Source: Spirochaetaceae bacterium (GTDB lineage: Bacteria; Spirochaetota; Spirochaetia; Treponematales; Breznakiellaceae). From it: 11,231 nucleotides of DNA. The stretch is taken from positions 1 to 11,231 of the forward strand of contig JAITKD010000087.1 of the NCBI GenBank assembly GCA_031278575.1, given 5' to 3'. The notes under the pieces are model-generated. The model was not told the origin of the DNA. It did no database searches and saw only the letters and a program-made list of their open reading frames with translations. Positions 1 through 6,937 of this stretch are shown piece after piece (position 1 is the first letter of the stretch; each line of letters starts with the position of its first letter). Position numbers and translations under genes: made by a program.

Positions 1-920
<920 letters not shown>

Positions 921-924
<4 letters not shown>

Positions 925-1007
925 TCGATCCGCGTGAGGCGTGGACGCAAGGGAGCAGCGCCGCGGTCTGCGTTCTTTTAATACCTCACGGGTTCAATAA
1001 GGGGTAG
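921..1007 (+). CDS. Candidate 28-codon ORF filling the fliG-fliH gap
   Basis: An ATG at 921 overlaps the fliG stop as ATGA. The frame runs 28 codons (beginning MIDPREAWTQGSS, ending VLLIPHGFNKG) to TAG at 1005-1007, two bases before the fliH ATG. A GAGG at 904-907 could serve as its ribosome site. The same ATGA overlap is used at several real gene junctions in this window. I recognise no family. It may be a leader peptide that carries ribosomes across the stem-loop at 933-990 to the fliH start, or the frame may be open by chance. Its fit to the gap is the only argument for it. Confidence 0.25.
933..990 (+). promoter_or_regulatory. Two-tier stem-loop between fliG and fliH
   Basis: CGTGAGG (933-939) is exactly complementary to CCTCACG (984-990). 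Inside it, GGACGCA (943-949) pairs with TGCGTTC (969-975) with one G-T wobble. The loop is GC-rich. No T-run follows, so it is not a standard terminator. It ends 8 bases before the fliH Shine-Dalgarno (AAGGGG, 999-1004). A role in RNA processing, stability or adjusting FliH translation is possible but inferred. Confidence 0.5.
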
Positions 1008-1009
1008 CT

Positions 1010-1966
1010 ATGACAAAGGCGGTATTCCGGCCCGGTGAAGTCGCGTTAGTTAATGAAAAGGTATTACTTGACCCTCCCTATAGCCTTGCTGAATTGGCCC
1101 GTTTGACTTCGGTCGAGGAGAGCCCTGAAGAAATTCAGCTTATCGAGGAGTACTCCGGTCCCACCGCGGAGGATCTGCGCCGGGAGGCGGAGGAATTTAA
1201 AACCCAATGGGATGCTGAACGGGAAGGGATGATCAAATCCGTCCAGGCGGAAGCGGAACATATCATCAAGGATGCGGAGGAAACGGCCCGGCGGGAAATA
1301 GAACGGAAGGCCGATGAGGCCCGGATTCTGAAACAGGATGCGGAGGAAGAGGCTGAACGGATCCTTGCCGCGGCCAGAGAAAAAGCCGCCGCCATAGAGG
1401 CCGATTCTCATACCGCTTTTGAAAATGAGCGGAAGGATGCGGAAAACCGGGGCCGGGAAGCGGGCCGGGAAGCGGGTTTTGCGGAAGGGCAGGCCGAGGT
1501 TGAGCGGCTTATCGACAGGACCCGGACAGTCCTTGAGCGGGCCCAGGACAAACGGGAGGAAATATTAGCGGAAACGGAGCAAGAGATCATCGATTTGGTA
1601 CTCCTTATTTCCCGGAAGGTGGTCAAGGTTATTTCGGAAAATCAGCGGAATGTGGTGATCTCCAATGTGGTCCAGGCTTTGCGGAAGGTCAAAGGCCGGG
1701 GTAATATCATCATCAGGGTAAATTTGGCGGATGTAAAATTAACCACCGAACATACAAAAAAATTCATACAGCTCTTGGAAGGGGCCCAGTCCGTTCAGGT
1801 GGCCGAGGATTCTTCGGTTGATCCCGGGGGGTGTATTATTGAAACCGATTTTGGCGAGGTGGATGCCCGGATTTCCAGTCAGTTTGCGGAGTTGGAATCA
1901 AAAATCCTGGAAATGTCCCCGATTAAAGTGACGGCCAAGACCGGTTCCTCCGCTTTGGGCGTCTGA
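1010..1966 (+). CDS. fliH: Flagellar export ATPase regulator FliH
   Basis: FliH is the stator-like partner of the FliI ATPase. It holds FliI at the export gate and C ring and restrains its activity. The product is 318 residues. Residues 1-45 are a short N-terminal region, about 52-195 are rich in Glu, Ala, Arg and Lys and look like coiled coil, and about 195-305 form the C-terminal domain related to the V/F-ATPase E/delta subunits, with DPGGCIIETDFGEVDARI near 271-288. The FliH hallmark GxxxG repeat is visible as G148, G152, G156 and G160. Its DNA contains a perfect 12-bp tandem duplication at 1451-1474, which encodes GREA twice. The start is the first ATG after an in-frame TAA at 998-1000, with AAGGGG five bases upstream. 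The next gene, fliI, follows after two bases. Confidence 0.93.
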   Translation: MTKAVFRPGEVALVNEKVLLDPPYSLAELARLTSVEESPEEIQLIEEYSGPTAEDLRREAEEFKTQWDAEREGMIKSVQAEAEHIIKDAEETARREIERKADEARILKQDAEEEAERILAAAREKAAAIEADSHTAFENERKDAENRGREAGREAGFAEGQAEVERLIDRTRTVLERAQDKREEILAETEQEIIDLVLLISRKVVKVISENQRNVVISNVVQALRKVKGRGNIIIRVNLADVKLTTEHTKKFIQLLEGAQSVQVAEDSSVDPGGCIIETDFGEVDARISSQFAELESKILEMSPIKVTAKTGSSALGV

Positions 1967-1968
1967 AT

Positions 1969-3468
1969 ATGGAAGCTACCGTTATCGCTAAATATCTGGA
2001 TGTCGCCGAAAAAATAGACCCTATAAAATGTGTCGGCCGGGTAATAAAGGTACAGGGGCTTCTTATTGAAAGCCGCGGTCCCCAGGTTATTATGGGGGAA
2101 GTCTGCCGTATCGAAGTCCCCAAGGGAAAGGGCCTTATCCAAGCGGAGGTGGTGGGTCTCCGGAAAGAAGTGGTACAGCTTATGGCCTTTGAAGAAACCG
2201 CCGGTCTTGAAGTGGGGAGCCGGGTGATCGCCTCAGGCGGTTGTTTGGAAGTAAAGGTTTCGGATAAATTACTGGGCAGGGTTTTGGATGCCCTGGGAAA
2301 TCCTATCGATGGGAAGGGGGATATTGAGTCCCCCCTGCGTTATCCTGCCGTAGCGCCCCCACCGGACCCGCTGAAACGGAAACGGGTAACCCAGCGGATC
2401 GCCACGGGGGTACGGGCTATCGACGGCCTTTTGGCTGTGGGCCGGGGGCAGCGGATGGGTATTTTTTCCGGATCCGGGGTGGGTAAGACCACCCTTTTGG
2501 GAATGATCGCCCGGAATACCAACGCCGATGTGAATGTGGTGGCCCTCATAGGGGAACGGGGCCGGGAGGTAAATGATTTTATTAGAAACGATCTGGGCCC
2601 GGAAGGATTATCCCGGAGCGTGGTGGTCGTTTCCCCTTCGAATTCGCCCCCCCTGGCACGGATCCGGGGCGCCTATGTGGCTACCGCGGTGGCGGAATAT
2701 TTTCGGGATCAGGGGCTGGATGTGATGCTCTTTTTTGATTCGGTTACCCGTTTTGCCCGAGCCCAGCGGGAGATAGGACTGGCCATCGGGGAGCCCCCCG
2801 CAACCCGGGGATATACCCCCAGTGTTTTGGACTCTATGCCCAAACTGCTTGAACGGAGCGGTACCGCTGACCGGGGTACCATCACCGGTTTTTATACCGT
2901 CCTGGTGGATGCCGATGATATGGATGAGCCTGTGGCGGATAATGTCCGGGGGATCCTGGACGGCCACCTCGTGCTTTCCCGGCGCCTTGCCCAGGCGTAT
3001 CACTATCCCGCCCTGGATATCCAGAGCAGTGTTTCCCGGCTTGCCCCGATTGTATCGGGGCCGGTTACCAAAAAGGCCGTAGGATACATCCTGAGACTCA
3101 TGGCGGTTTACGCCGAGGCCGAAGACCTCATCAATGTGGGGGCCTACCATGCCGGTTCTAATCCCGCCATTGATGAGGCGATAGCCCAAAAAAAAGCCAT
3201 TGATGATTTCCTTATCCAGGAGGTTGATGAAAAATCTTCGGTGGTGGAGACGCTTTCGGCTTTAGCGGAAATCTCCCATATAGAGATACCGGCAGAGGAA
3301 ATGGAGGTCTATAAAAAGTCAGTCCCCGCCGGAGGTGTTCCCGTGGGAGATCCCCGGGGCGAAACCAGGGGTATGTACCCTGAATCACCTGCCTTACGGG
3401 AACAGCATGCCCCGGCCGCGTATGGCGGGGTTGTTGATTTCCCTCCACAGGGGAATGACAACGGGTGA
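1969..3468 (+). CDS. fliI: Flagellum-specific export ATPase FliI
   Basis: FliI hydrolyses ATP as a hexamer at the base of the flagellar type III secretion apparatus and helps deliver axial proteins to the gate. The product is 499 residues. An N-terminal beta-barrel region occupies about 20-95. The catalytic domain has the P-loop SGSGVGKTT (167-175), the GERGRE loop with the likely catalytic E196, and Walker B VMLFFD ending at D257. RGYTPSVLDSMPKLLERSG (280-298) is the typical FliI/SctN segment. The family is usually about 430-460 residues long. Here conserved sequence ends near residue 450, and a Gly/Pro-rich tail of about 50 residues follows. The start ATG lies two bases after the fliH stop, and the stop overlaps the fliJ start. 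Confidence 0.97.
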   Translation: MEATVIAKYLDVAEKIDPIKCVGRVIKVQGLLIESRGPQVIMGEVCRIEVPKGKGLIQAEVVGLRKEVVQLMAFEETAGLEVGSRVIASGGCLEVKVSDKLLGRVLDALGNPIDGKGDIESPLRYPAVAPPPDPLKRKRVTQRIATGVRAIDGLLAVGRGQRMGIFSGSGVGKTTLLGMIARNTNADVNVVALIGERGREVNDFIRNDLGPEGLSRSVVVVSPSNSPPLARIRGAYVATAVAEYFRDQGLDVMLFFDSVTRFARAQREIGLAIGEPPATRGYTPSVLDSMPKLLERSGTADRGTITGFYTVLVDADDMDEPVADNVRGILDGHLVLSRRLAQAYHYPALDIQSSVSRLAPIVSGPVTKKAVGYILRLMAVYAEAEDLINVGAYHAGSNPAIDEAIAQKKAIDDFLIQEVDEKSSVVETLSALAEISHIEIPAEEMEVYKKSVPAGGVPVGDPRGETRGMYPESPALREQHAPAAYGGVVDFPPQGNDNG

Positions 3469-3917
3469 AACGGTTTAGATTTAAACTTGAAAAACCATTG
3501 GAACTGCGGATCCACCGGGAACGGGAAATGAAAATAGCGCTGGGTAAAGCGGTTGGGACCCTTTCCGTTATTGAACATAACCTGGAAGCATTAGCCCGGG
3601 AACGGTTCAATGCGGGGGAGGAACGGTTTTCCCCCGCCTACGGGACGGCGGATATTCTGGTCCATGATTTATATATCCGCCGGCTGGAAGAAACCCAAGA
3701 CCGGCTTTTACAGGAAGCGGCGGCGGCGGAACTCAAGGTTGAGGAAGCTCGGGATGAATATCTGGAAGCATCCCGGGATCGGAAGGTTCTGGATAAACTT
3801 AAAGAAAAGCGCCGGGAGGAATACCGTAAAACCATGGAAACCGAGGATATAAAAAACATGGATGATATTGCCGGAGGCCTTTCAGCCAGAAAGCTACTCG
3901 GCGGCCGGGACATTTAA
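3465..3917 (+). CDS. fliJ: Flagellar export chaperone-like protein FliJ
   Basis: FliJ is the small coiled-coil stalk protein that inserts into the FliI ring, like the gamma subunit of F-ATPase, and links it to FlhA. The product is 150 residues, the normal size for the family. It begins MKRFRFKLEKPLELR, which resembles the F-x-F-x-L-x-x-L start of FliJ. The rest is charged and mostly helical, with long Glu/Arg/Lys-rich stretches at about 15-60 and 70-130. The start is GTG at 3465, which overlaps the fliI stop (GTGA), so translation is probably coupled. Sequence conservation in FliJ is low, and the call leans on position after fliI, length and composition. No terminator of the usual kind follows directly. 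Confidence 0.85.
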   Translation: MKRFRFKLEKPLELRIHREREMKIALGKAVGTLSVIEHNLEALARERFNAGEERFSPAYGTADILVHDLYIRRLEETQDRLLQEAAAAELKVEEARDEYLEASRDRKVLDKLKEKRREEYRKTMETEDIKNMDDIAGGLSARKLLGGRDI

Positions 3918-3923
3918 AAACTT

Positions 3924-3962
3924 GGTCCGCATCAAGACCCGTTAGCGCGGACCTATGGTCCG
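3924..3962 (+). promoter_or_regulatory. Three-arm alternative hairpin after fliJ
   Basis: Arm A GGTCCGC (3924-3930) is exactly complementary to arm B GCGGACC (3947-3953). Arm B also pairs, as CGGACC (3948-3953), with arm C GGTCCG (3957-3962) across a three-base TAT loop. A:B and B:C cannot form together. There is no T-run, so neither is a canonical rho-independent terminator. The element lies 7 bases after the fliJ stop and may protect the 3' end or mark the end of the flagellar transcript. Confidence 0.45.
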
Positions 3963-4033
3963 AAATCCGTAGAAATTAAACGGCTCTATTCAAAAACCTT
4001 TGTTTCTTTATGGTATCACTCGATCATCTCTAA

Positions 4034-4070
4034 GGCAACGATGATTAACTTGACGCTAATCATCGTTGCC
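4034..4070 (+). repeat. Perfect 14-bp stem-loop (hairpin 1)
   Basis: GGCAACGATGATTA (4034-4047) is the exact reverse complement of TAATCATCGTTGCC (4057-4070), with a 9-base loop. This is the first of three consecutive stem-loops. On the + strand the left arm contains part of a Shine-Dalgarno-like AAGG (4032-4035) and the ATG at 4041. A moderately T-rich stretch follows, but no clean T-run. Confidence 0.8.
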
Positions 4071-4109
4071 CTATGTATTTGCTCATTTCATTACGCAAAT
4101 ACGGCATGA
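4041..4109 (+). CDS. Candidate 22-codon hydrophobic micro-ORF
   Basis: ATG at 4041, preceded by AAGG at 4032-4035 (five-base spacing), opens 22 codons to TGA at 4107-4109. The peptide begins MINLTLIIVALCICSF and is almost entirely hydrophobic, enough for one membrane segment. Both the start codon and part of the Shine-Dalgarno are locked in the left arm of the 14-bp hairpin at 4034-4070, and another hairpin (4075-4102) covers its 3' half. The form (a tiny hydrophobic peptide, a sequestered ribosome site and a structured RNA) resembles type I toxin mRNAs such as Ibs, which I know to be 18-19-residue hydrophobic peptides with a conserved SF near the end. No antisense RNA or homologue can be shown here. 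Because the hairpin is symmetrical, the minus strand also encodes LIIVAL. It may be chance. Confidence 0.2.
   Translation: MINLTLIIVALCICSFHYANTA
4075..4102 (+). repeat. 8-bp stem-loop (hairpin 2)
   Basis: GTATTTGC (4075-4082) is exactly complementary to GCAAATAC (4095-4102), with a 12-base loop. It sits four bases after hairpin 1 and twelve before hairpin 3, and its sequence is unrelated to either. Confidence 0.6.
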
Positions 4110-4113
4110 AAGT

Positions 4114-4149
4114 AGCACTGATTAATTCTCGATTGAATTAATCAGTGCT
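4114..4149 (+). repeat. Perfect 15-bp stem-loop (hairpin 3)
   Basis: AGCACTGATTAATTC (4114-4128) is the exact reverse complement of GAATTAATCAGTGCT (4135-4149), with a 6-base loop. It is followed by TCCC and a small CCC-TAAA-GGG dyad (4151-4160) rather than a T-run. It could be the 3' end structure of a small RNA that includes hairpins 1 and 2, or a mobile repeat of the REP type. Sequence alone does not decide. Confidence 0.8.
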
Positions 4150-4228
4150 TCCCTAAAGGGTTGTTCCTAAATTCTCCTTCCGCGTTATGGTCTCTTTTGG
4201 GCGAATTTCAAGGTTGCTTGACAAACAA

Positions 4229-4264
4229 GGCTTGTCTTCCAAAAACTGAAGTTTTGGGAAAGCC
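4229..4264 (+). repeat. Imperfect long hairpin containing dyad 1
   Basis: GGCT (4229-4232) pairs with AGCC (4261-4264), TTCC (4237-4240) with GGAA (4257-4260), and AAAAC (4242-4246) with GTTTT (4251-4255) around a TGAA loop, with a four-base bulge and an A-G mismatch between. The core 4242-4255 is the 14-bp dyad AAAACTGAAGTTTT. TTGACA at 4218-4223 lies just upstream, but I see no good -10 box at the right distance from it. Confidence 0.45.
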
Positions 4265-4365
4265 TCTTGGGGTAGATTTTTCATGAGGAAGCGCGGCCCC
4301 TTGACGGCCTCTTTGGATACATATTAGGATAATAATATAAGGAAATTTCTAAAAACTTCAGTTTT
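4242..4365. promoter_or_regulatory. Pair of 14-bp dyads flanking the rnf promoter
   Basis: AAAACTGAAGTTTT (4242-4255) and AAAACTTCAGTTTT (4352-4365) are exact reverse complements of each other. Each is itself a dyad of the form AAAACT-N2-AGTTTT. Their centres are 110 bp apart, and the best promoter candidate (4301-4330) lies between them. They could be two operator sites for one dimeric regulator, or copies of a dispersed genomic repeat. I do not recognise the motif as that of a named regulator. Confidence 0.4.
4301..4330 (+). promoter_or_regulatory. Probable sigma-70 promoter of the rnf operon
   Basis: TTGACG (4301-4306) matches the -35 consensus at five of six positions. It is followed after 18 bp by TAGGAT (4325-4330), which matches the -10 consensus at four of six, in an AT-rich stretch. 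Transcription would start near 4337 and give a leader of about 110 bases before rnfC. This is the best sigma-70 match I found in the gap. The spacing is one over optimal and the -10 is weak, so the call is moderate. Confidence 0.4.
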
Positions 4366-4394
4366 CAGAGGTTTTCTTCCCATAATCATAGCCT

Positions 4395-4438
4395 AATCCC
4401 ACAAGTTCATCATTACCGGTGGGGATTGTTTTAAGGAG
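4395..4438 (+). promoter_or_regulatory. Leader hairpin and ribosome binding site of rnfC
   Basis: AATCCCAC (4395-4402) pairs with GT-GGGATT (4419-4427) with one bulged G at 4421, giving an 8-bp stem over a loop of about 16 bases. Five bases later comes a strong Shine-Dalgarno, AAGGAG (4433-4438), nine bases before the rnfC ATG. The hairpin leaves the Shine-Dalgarno free. Confidence 0.5.
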
Positions 4439-4447
4439 CGGCCTTTT

Positions 4448-5839
4448 ATGGCGGTTAGTACATTTAAGCGGGGTTTGCGTCTTCCCACACGGAAAACCGC
4501 CACCGAAGGGAAACCCGTTGAACAGATTCCGCCGCCAAAACAGGTGGTTATCCCCATAAATCAGCACTTCGGCGCCCCGAATCAGAGCCTGGTTCAGGTT
4601 GGGGACCGGGTAAAACGGGGACAGAAGATCGCCGATGGCTCCGGCCTGATGACCGTACCGGTCCACGCCTCCATTGCCGGGGTGGTTAAAAAGATTGAAA
4701 GCCGGATCCAGTCGAACAACACCGAAGGGCTCTGTATTGTTATTGAGGCGTCCGCCCCGGAAGGGGGTCCTGCCGAGGGGGCTGATACGGAATTTTTGCC
4801 CCCCCTGGATGCCTTTACCTGTACCAGGGAAGAGGCCTTGGCCCGGATCCGGGAGGCGGGAATTATCGGCATGGGGGGGGCGGGTTTTCCCGTCCATGTA
4901 AAACTCTCTCCGCCGCCGAATAAACCCATCGATGTGATCATCGCCGACGGGGCGGAGTGTGAGCCCTACCTGACCACCGACGAGGCGGCTTTGACCGAGA
5001 AACCCCACCTGGTGGTGCTGGGCCTTGCCATGGTGATGAAGATAACCGGGGTTAACCGGGCCATCATCGGGATGGAGGACAATAAGGCCCCGCTCATTCC
5101 CATGATCGAGCGGGAGATCCGTATGGGGGACTATCCCGGTGATATCCGGGTGGGGCTTTGTAAGACCCGGTATCCCCAAGGGGGTGAAAAGATGCTTATC
5201 ACCGCCCTTACCGGCAGGGAGGTTCCCTCCGGGGGATTGCCCATGGACGCGGGCTGTATCGTCCAGAACGTGGGGACCCTGGCGGCCATCGCCGAGGCCT
5301 TTACCCTGGGGAAGCCCCTGATCGACCGGGATCTTACCGTGAGCGGCGGGGCCTGTAAGCTGCCCAAAAACATCCGGGCCCCCGTCGGGACCCTGTTGAC
5401 GGAGCTCCCCGCGGAATTTATGGATATTGATTATGACATATTACGGAAGATCCTCTTTGGAGGCCCCATGATGGGAACTTCCGTTGCTTCCATCGGGATT
5501 CCCATTCAGAAAAACACCTCCGGGATCATCCTGATGACCGGGGAAGAAACCTGGATGGATAGGGAAGGGCCCTGTATCCGCTGCGGCCGCTGTATCAGAA
5601 ATTGCGCGTGCCGGCTTTCCCCGGTGATCATGAACATCAACCTGGAAACCGGGGATTTGGATGGGGCGGTTAAGGCGGGGCTCCTGGATTGTATCGAGTG
5701 CGGAAGTTGTACGTATATGTGTCCGGCCCGGATCAAGCTGGTACAACGGTTCAGGGTGGGGAAGCAACGGTTCCGGGCCCGGCAGTCCCTCCGGCTGGAG
5801 AGGCAAAAGGCGGCGGCGGCCGTTTTGGGGAAAGGTTGA
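4448..5839 (+). CDS. rnfC: Rnf complex subunit RnfC (NADH/ferredoxin side)
   Basis: RnfC is the peripheral cytoplasmic subunit of the Rnf complex, where NAD(H) is thought to bind. It carries FMN-binding and Fe-S elements related to Nuo51/NuoF. The product is 463 residues. The N-terminal half of the RnfC barrel is followed by the glycine-rich NADH-binding loop GMGGAGFPVHVK (141-152), then ADGAECEPYLT (167-176), which in the family contributes to flavin binding, and GGEKMLITALTGREVPSGG (245-263). Two 4Fe-4S motifs lie near the C-terminus: C376-C379-C382-C386 and C415-C418-C421-C425. The first motif ends NCAC instead of the usual NCP, so Pro is replaced by Ala and an extra C388 is present. A run of eight G (4873-4880) falls in the codons of the NADH loop. 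It is the first gene of the operon, 12 bp before rnfD. Confidence 0.96.
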   Translation: MAVSTFKRGLRLPTRKTATEGKPVEQIPPPKQVVIPINQHFGAPNQSLVQVGDRVKRGQKIADGSGLMTVPVHASIAGVVKKIESRIQSNNTEGLCIVIEASAPEGGPAEGADTEFLPPLDAFTCTREEALARIREAGIIGMGGAGFPVHVKLSPPPNKPIDVIIADGAECEPYLTTDEAALTEKPHLVVLGLAMVMKITGVNRAIIGMEDNKAPLIPMIEREIRMGDYPGDIRVGLCKTRYPQGGEKMLITALTGREVPSGGLPMDAGCIVQNVGTLAAIAEAFTLGKPLIDRDLTVSGGACKLPKNIRAPVGTLLTELPAEFMDIDYDILRKILFGGPMMGTSVASIGIPIQKNTSGIILMTGEETWMDREGPCIRCGRCIRNCACRLSPVIMNINLETGDLDGAVKAGLLDCIECGSCTYMCPARIKLVQRFRVGKQRFRARQSLRLERQKAAAAVLGKG

Positions 5840-5851
5840 GGGATCGGTTTT

Positions 5852-6937
5852 ATGGCACAAGCGGATACAACGATTCAGGGCGGGGGGAAGCCCCTGCTCC
5901 TTTCATCAAGTCCCCATATTATTTCCCCGGTTTCTTCCCGGACTCTTATGGCCAAGGCGCTGATCGCCCTGGCTCCGGCGGCTGTTTTCGGCATAGTCCT
6001 CTACGGCCTTCCCGCCTTCCTCACCATCCTGGTGTCGGTGGGTTCCGCCGTGGCCGCCGAGTCCCTGTTTCGGGCCCTTACCGGGCGGGACATCCGGGCA
6101 GGGGACCTTTCCGGGACGGTTTCCGGGCTTCTTTTGGCCCTGATCATCCCGCCGGGCACCCCCCTCTGGATGACCGCCCTGGGCGCGGTTTTCGCGGTGG
6201 TGGCGGCCAAGGAATTCTTCGGCGGCCTGGGGGCCAACGTATTTAACCCCGCCCTCATAGGCCGGGCCTTTCTCCTCATGAGTTTTCCCGCGGCCCTCAC
6301 CTCCTGGACGATCCCCGGCAGGGCCGTTGCCGATGGGTTGAGCGGCGCCACCCCCCTGGGGATATTCAAGCTGGGGATCGGCGCGGGGCAAACCGTTACT
6401 CAGGCCATCGCCGATGTGGGGGCGGACTTTGCCGCCGCGGGGCTTGCCCCTTCCCCCGGTTACTGGCAGGTGATAAAGACCCTGGTTATCGGAGATTACG
6501 GGGGGTGTATCGGAGAGTCCTCGGTGTTGTGTATTCTGGCGGGGGGGATATACCTTTTGGTAACCAAAACCATAGACTGGCGGGCCCCTCTGGCCATGAC
6601 CGCGGCCTGTTTCATCGCCTCCTTTGCCCTGGGGATGGATCCCCTGTTCAGCATCCTGAGCGGGGGGCTGGCCTTCGGCGCGGTTTTTATGGCCACCGAT
6701 TATGTTACCGCCCCCCTCACTTCCAAAGGGAAGTGGATCTTTGGTTTGGGAGCCGGGCTTATCACGGTGCTTATCAGAAAATGGGGGAATTATCCCGAGG
6801 GGGTGTCCTATGGGATCCTCATCATGAACGCCGTTACCCCCTTCCTCAACCGGCTGCTCCCCAAAAAATACGGTTATGTCCCCCAAAAGAAGCCCGCCCC
6901 GGCAAAAAAAGATGGGGCGTCCGGGGGGACCCCATGA
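5852..6937 (+). CDS. rnfD: Rnf complex membrane subunit RnfD (flavinylated)
   Basis: RnfD is an integral membrane subunit of the NqrB/RnfD family and carries a covalent FMN. The product is 361 residues. Many hydrophobic segments span about 33-345, separated by short loops. The flavin-attachment motif SGATPLG is at 164-170, so T167 is the expected FMN-bound residue. GGCIGESSVLCILAGG (217-232) and the GNYPEGVSYGILIMNA stretch (312-327) are typical family segments. The last 20 residues are a Lys/Pro-rich soluble tail. The start follows a GAGGGAT ribosome site, and the stop overlaps the rnfG start as ATGA. Covalent attachment needs an ApbE-type FMN transferase, which is not encoded in this window. 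Confidence 0.96.
   Translation: MAQADTTIQGGGKPLLLSSSPHIISPVSSRTLMAKALIALAPAAVFGIVLYGLPAFLTILVSVGSAVAAESLFRALTGRDIRAGDLSGTVSGLLLALIIPPGTPLWMTALGAVFAVVAAKEFFGGLGANVFNPALIGRAFLLMSFPAALTSWTIPGRAVADGLSGATPLGIFKLGIGAGQTVTQAIADVGADFAAAGLAPSPGYWQVIKTLVIGDYGGCIGESSVLCILAGGIYLLVTKTIDWRAPLAMTAACFIASFALGMDPLFSILSGGLAFGAVFMATDYVTAPLTSKGKWIFGLGAGLITVLIRKWGNYPEGVSYGILIMNAVTPFLNRLLPKKYGYVPQKKPAPAKKDGASGGTP

Noticed and set aside
4031..4150. Integron attC site
   Set aside because: The stem-loops suggested it, but I find no RYYYAAC/GTTRRRY core pair at the stem ends and no integrase gene in the window.
4218..4247. TTGACA (4218-4223) as a full promoter
   Set aside because: The -35 is perfect, but the bases 17-18 bp downstream (AAAACT region) are a poor -10 and lie inside the dyad and hairpin.
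3918..4447. tRNA or a known riboswitch in the flagellar-rnf gap
   Set aside because: I looked for a tRNA cloverleaf with TTCGA-type T-loop and for familiar riboswitch cores and found none that fits.
4358..5179. Long open frame on the minus strand opposite rnfC
   Set aside because: It is a shadow of the GC-rich rnfC codons, with a composition rich in Gly, His, Pro and Arg and no recognisable domain.
5906..6886. Long minus-strand frame opposite rnfD
   Set aside because: It mirrors rnfD; the predicted protein is a low-complexity Gly/Pro/Arg sequence while the + strand encodes a clear RnfD.
6505..6933. Upstream extension of the rnfG reading frame into rnfD
   Set aside because: The frame is open, but the extension overlaps most of the 3' half of rnfD, and the RnfG membrane helix and family length begin at 6934.
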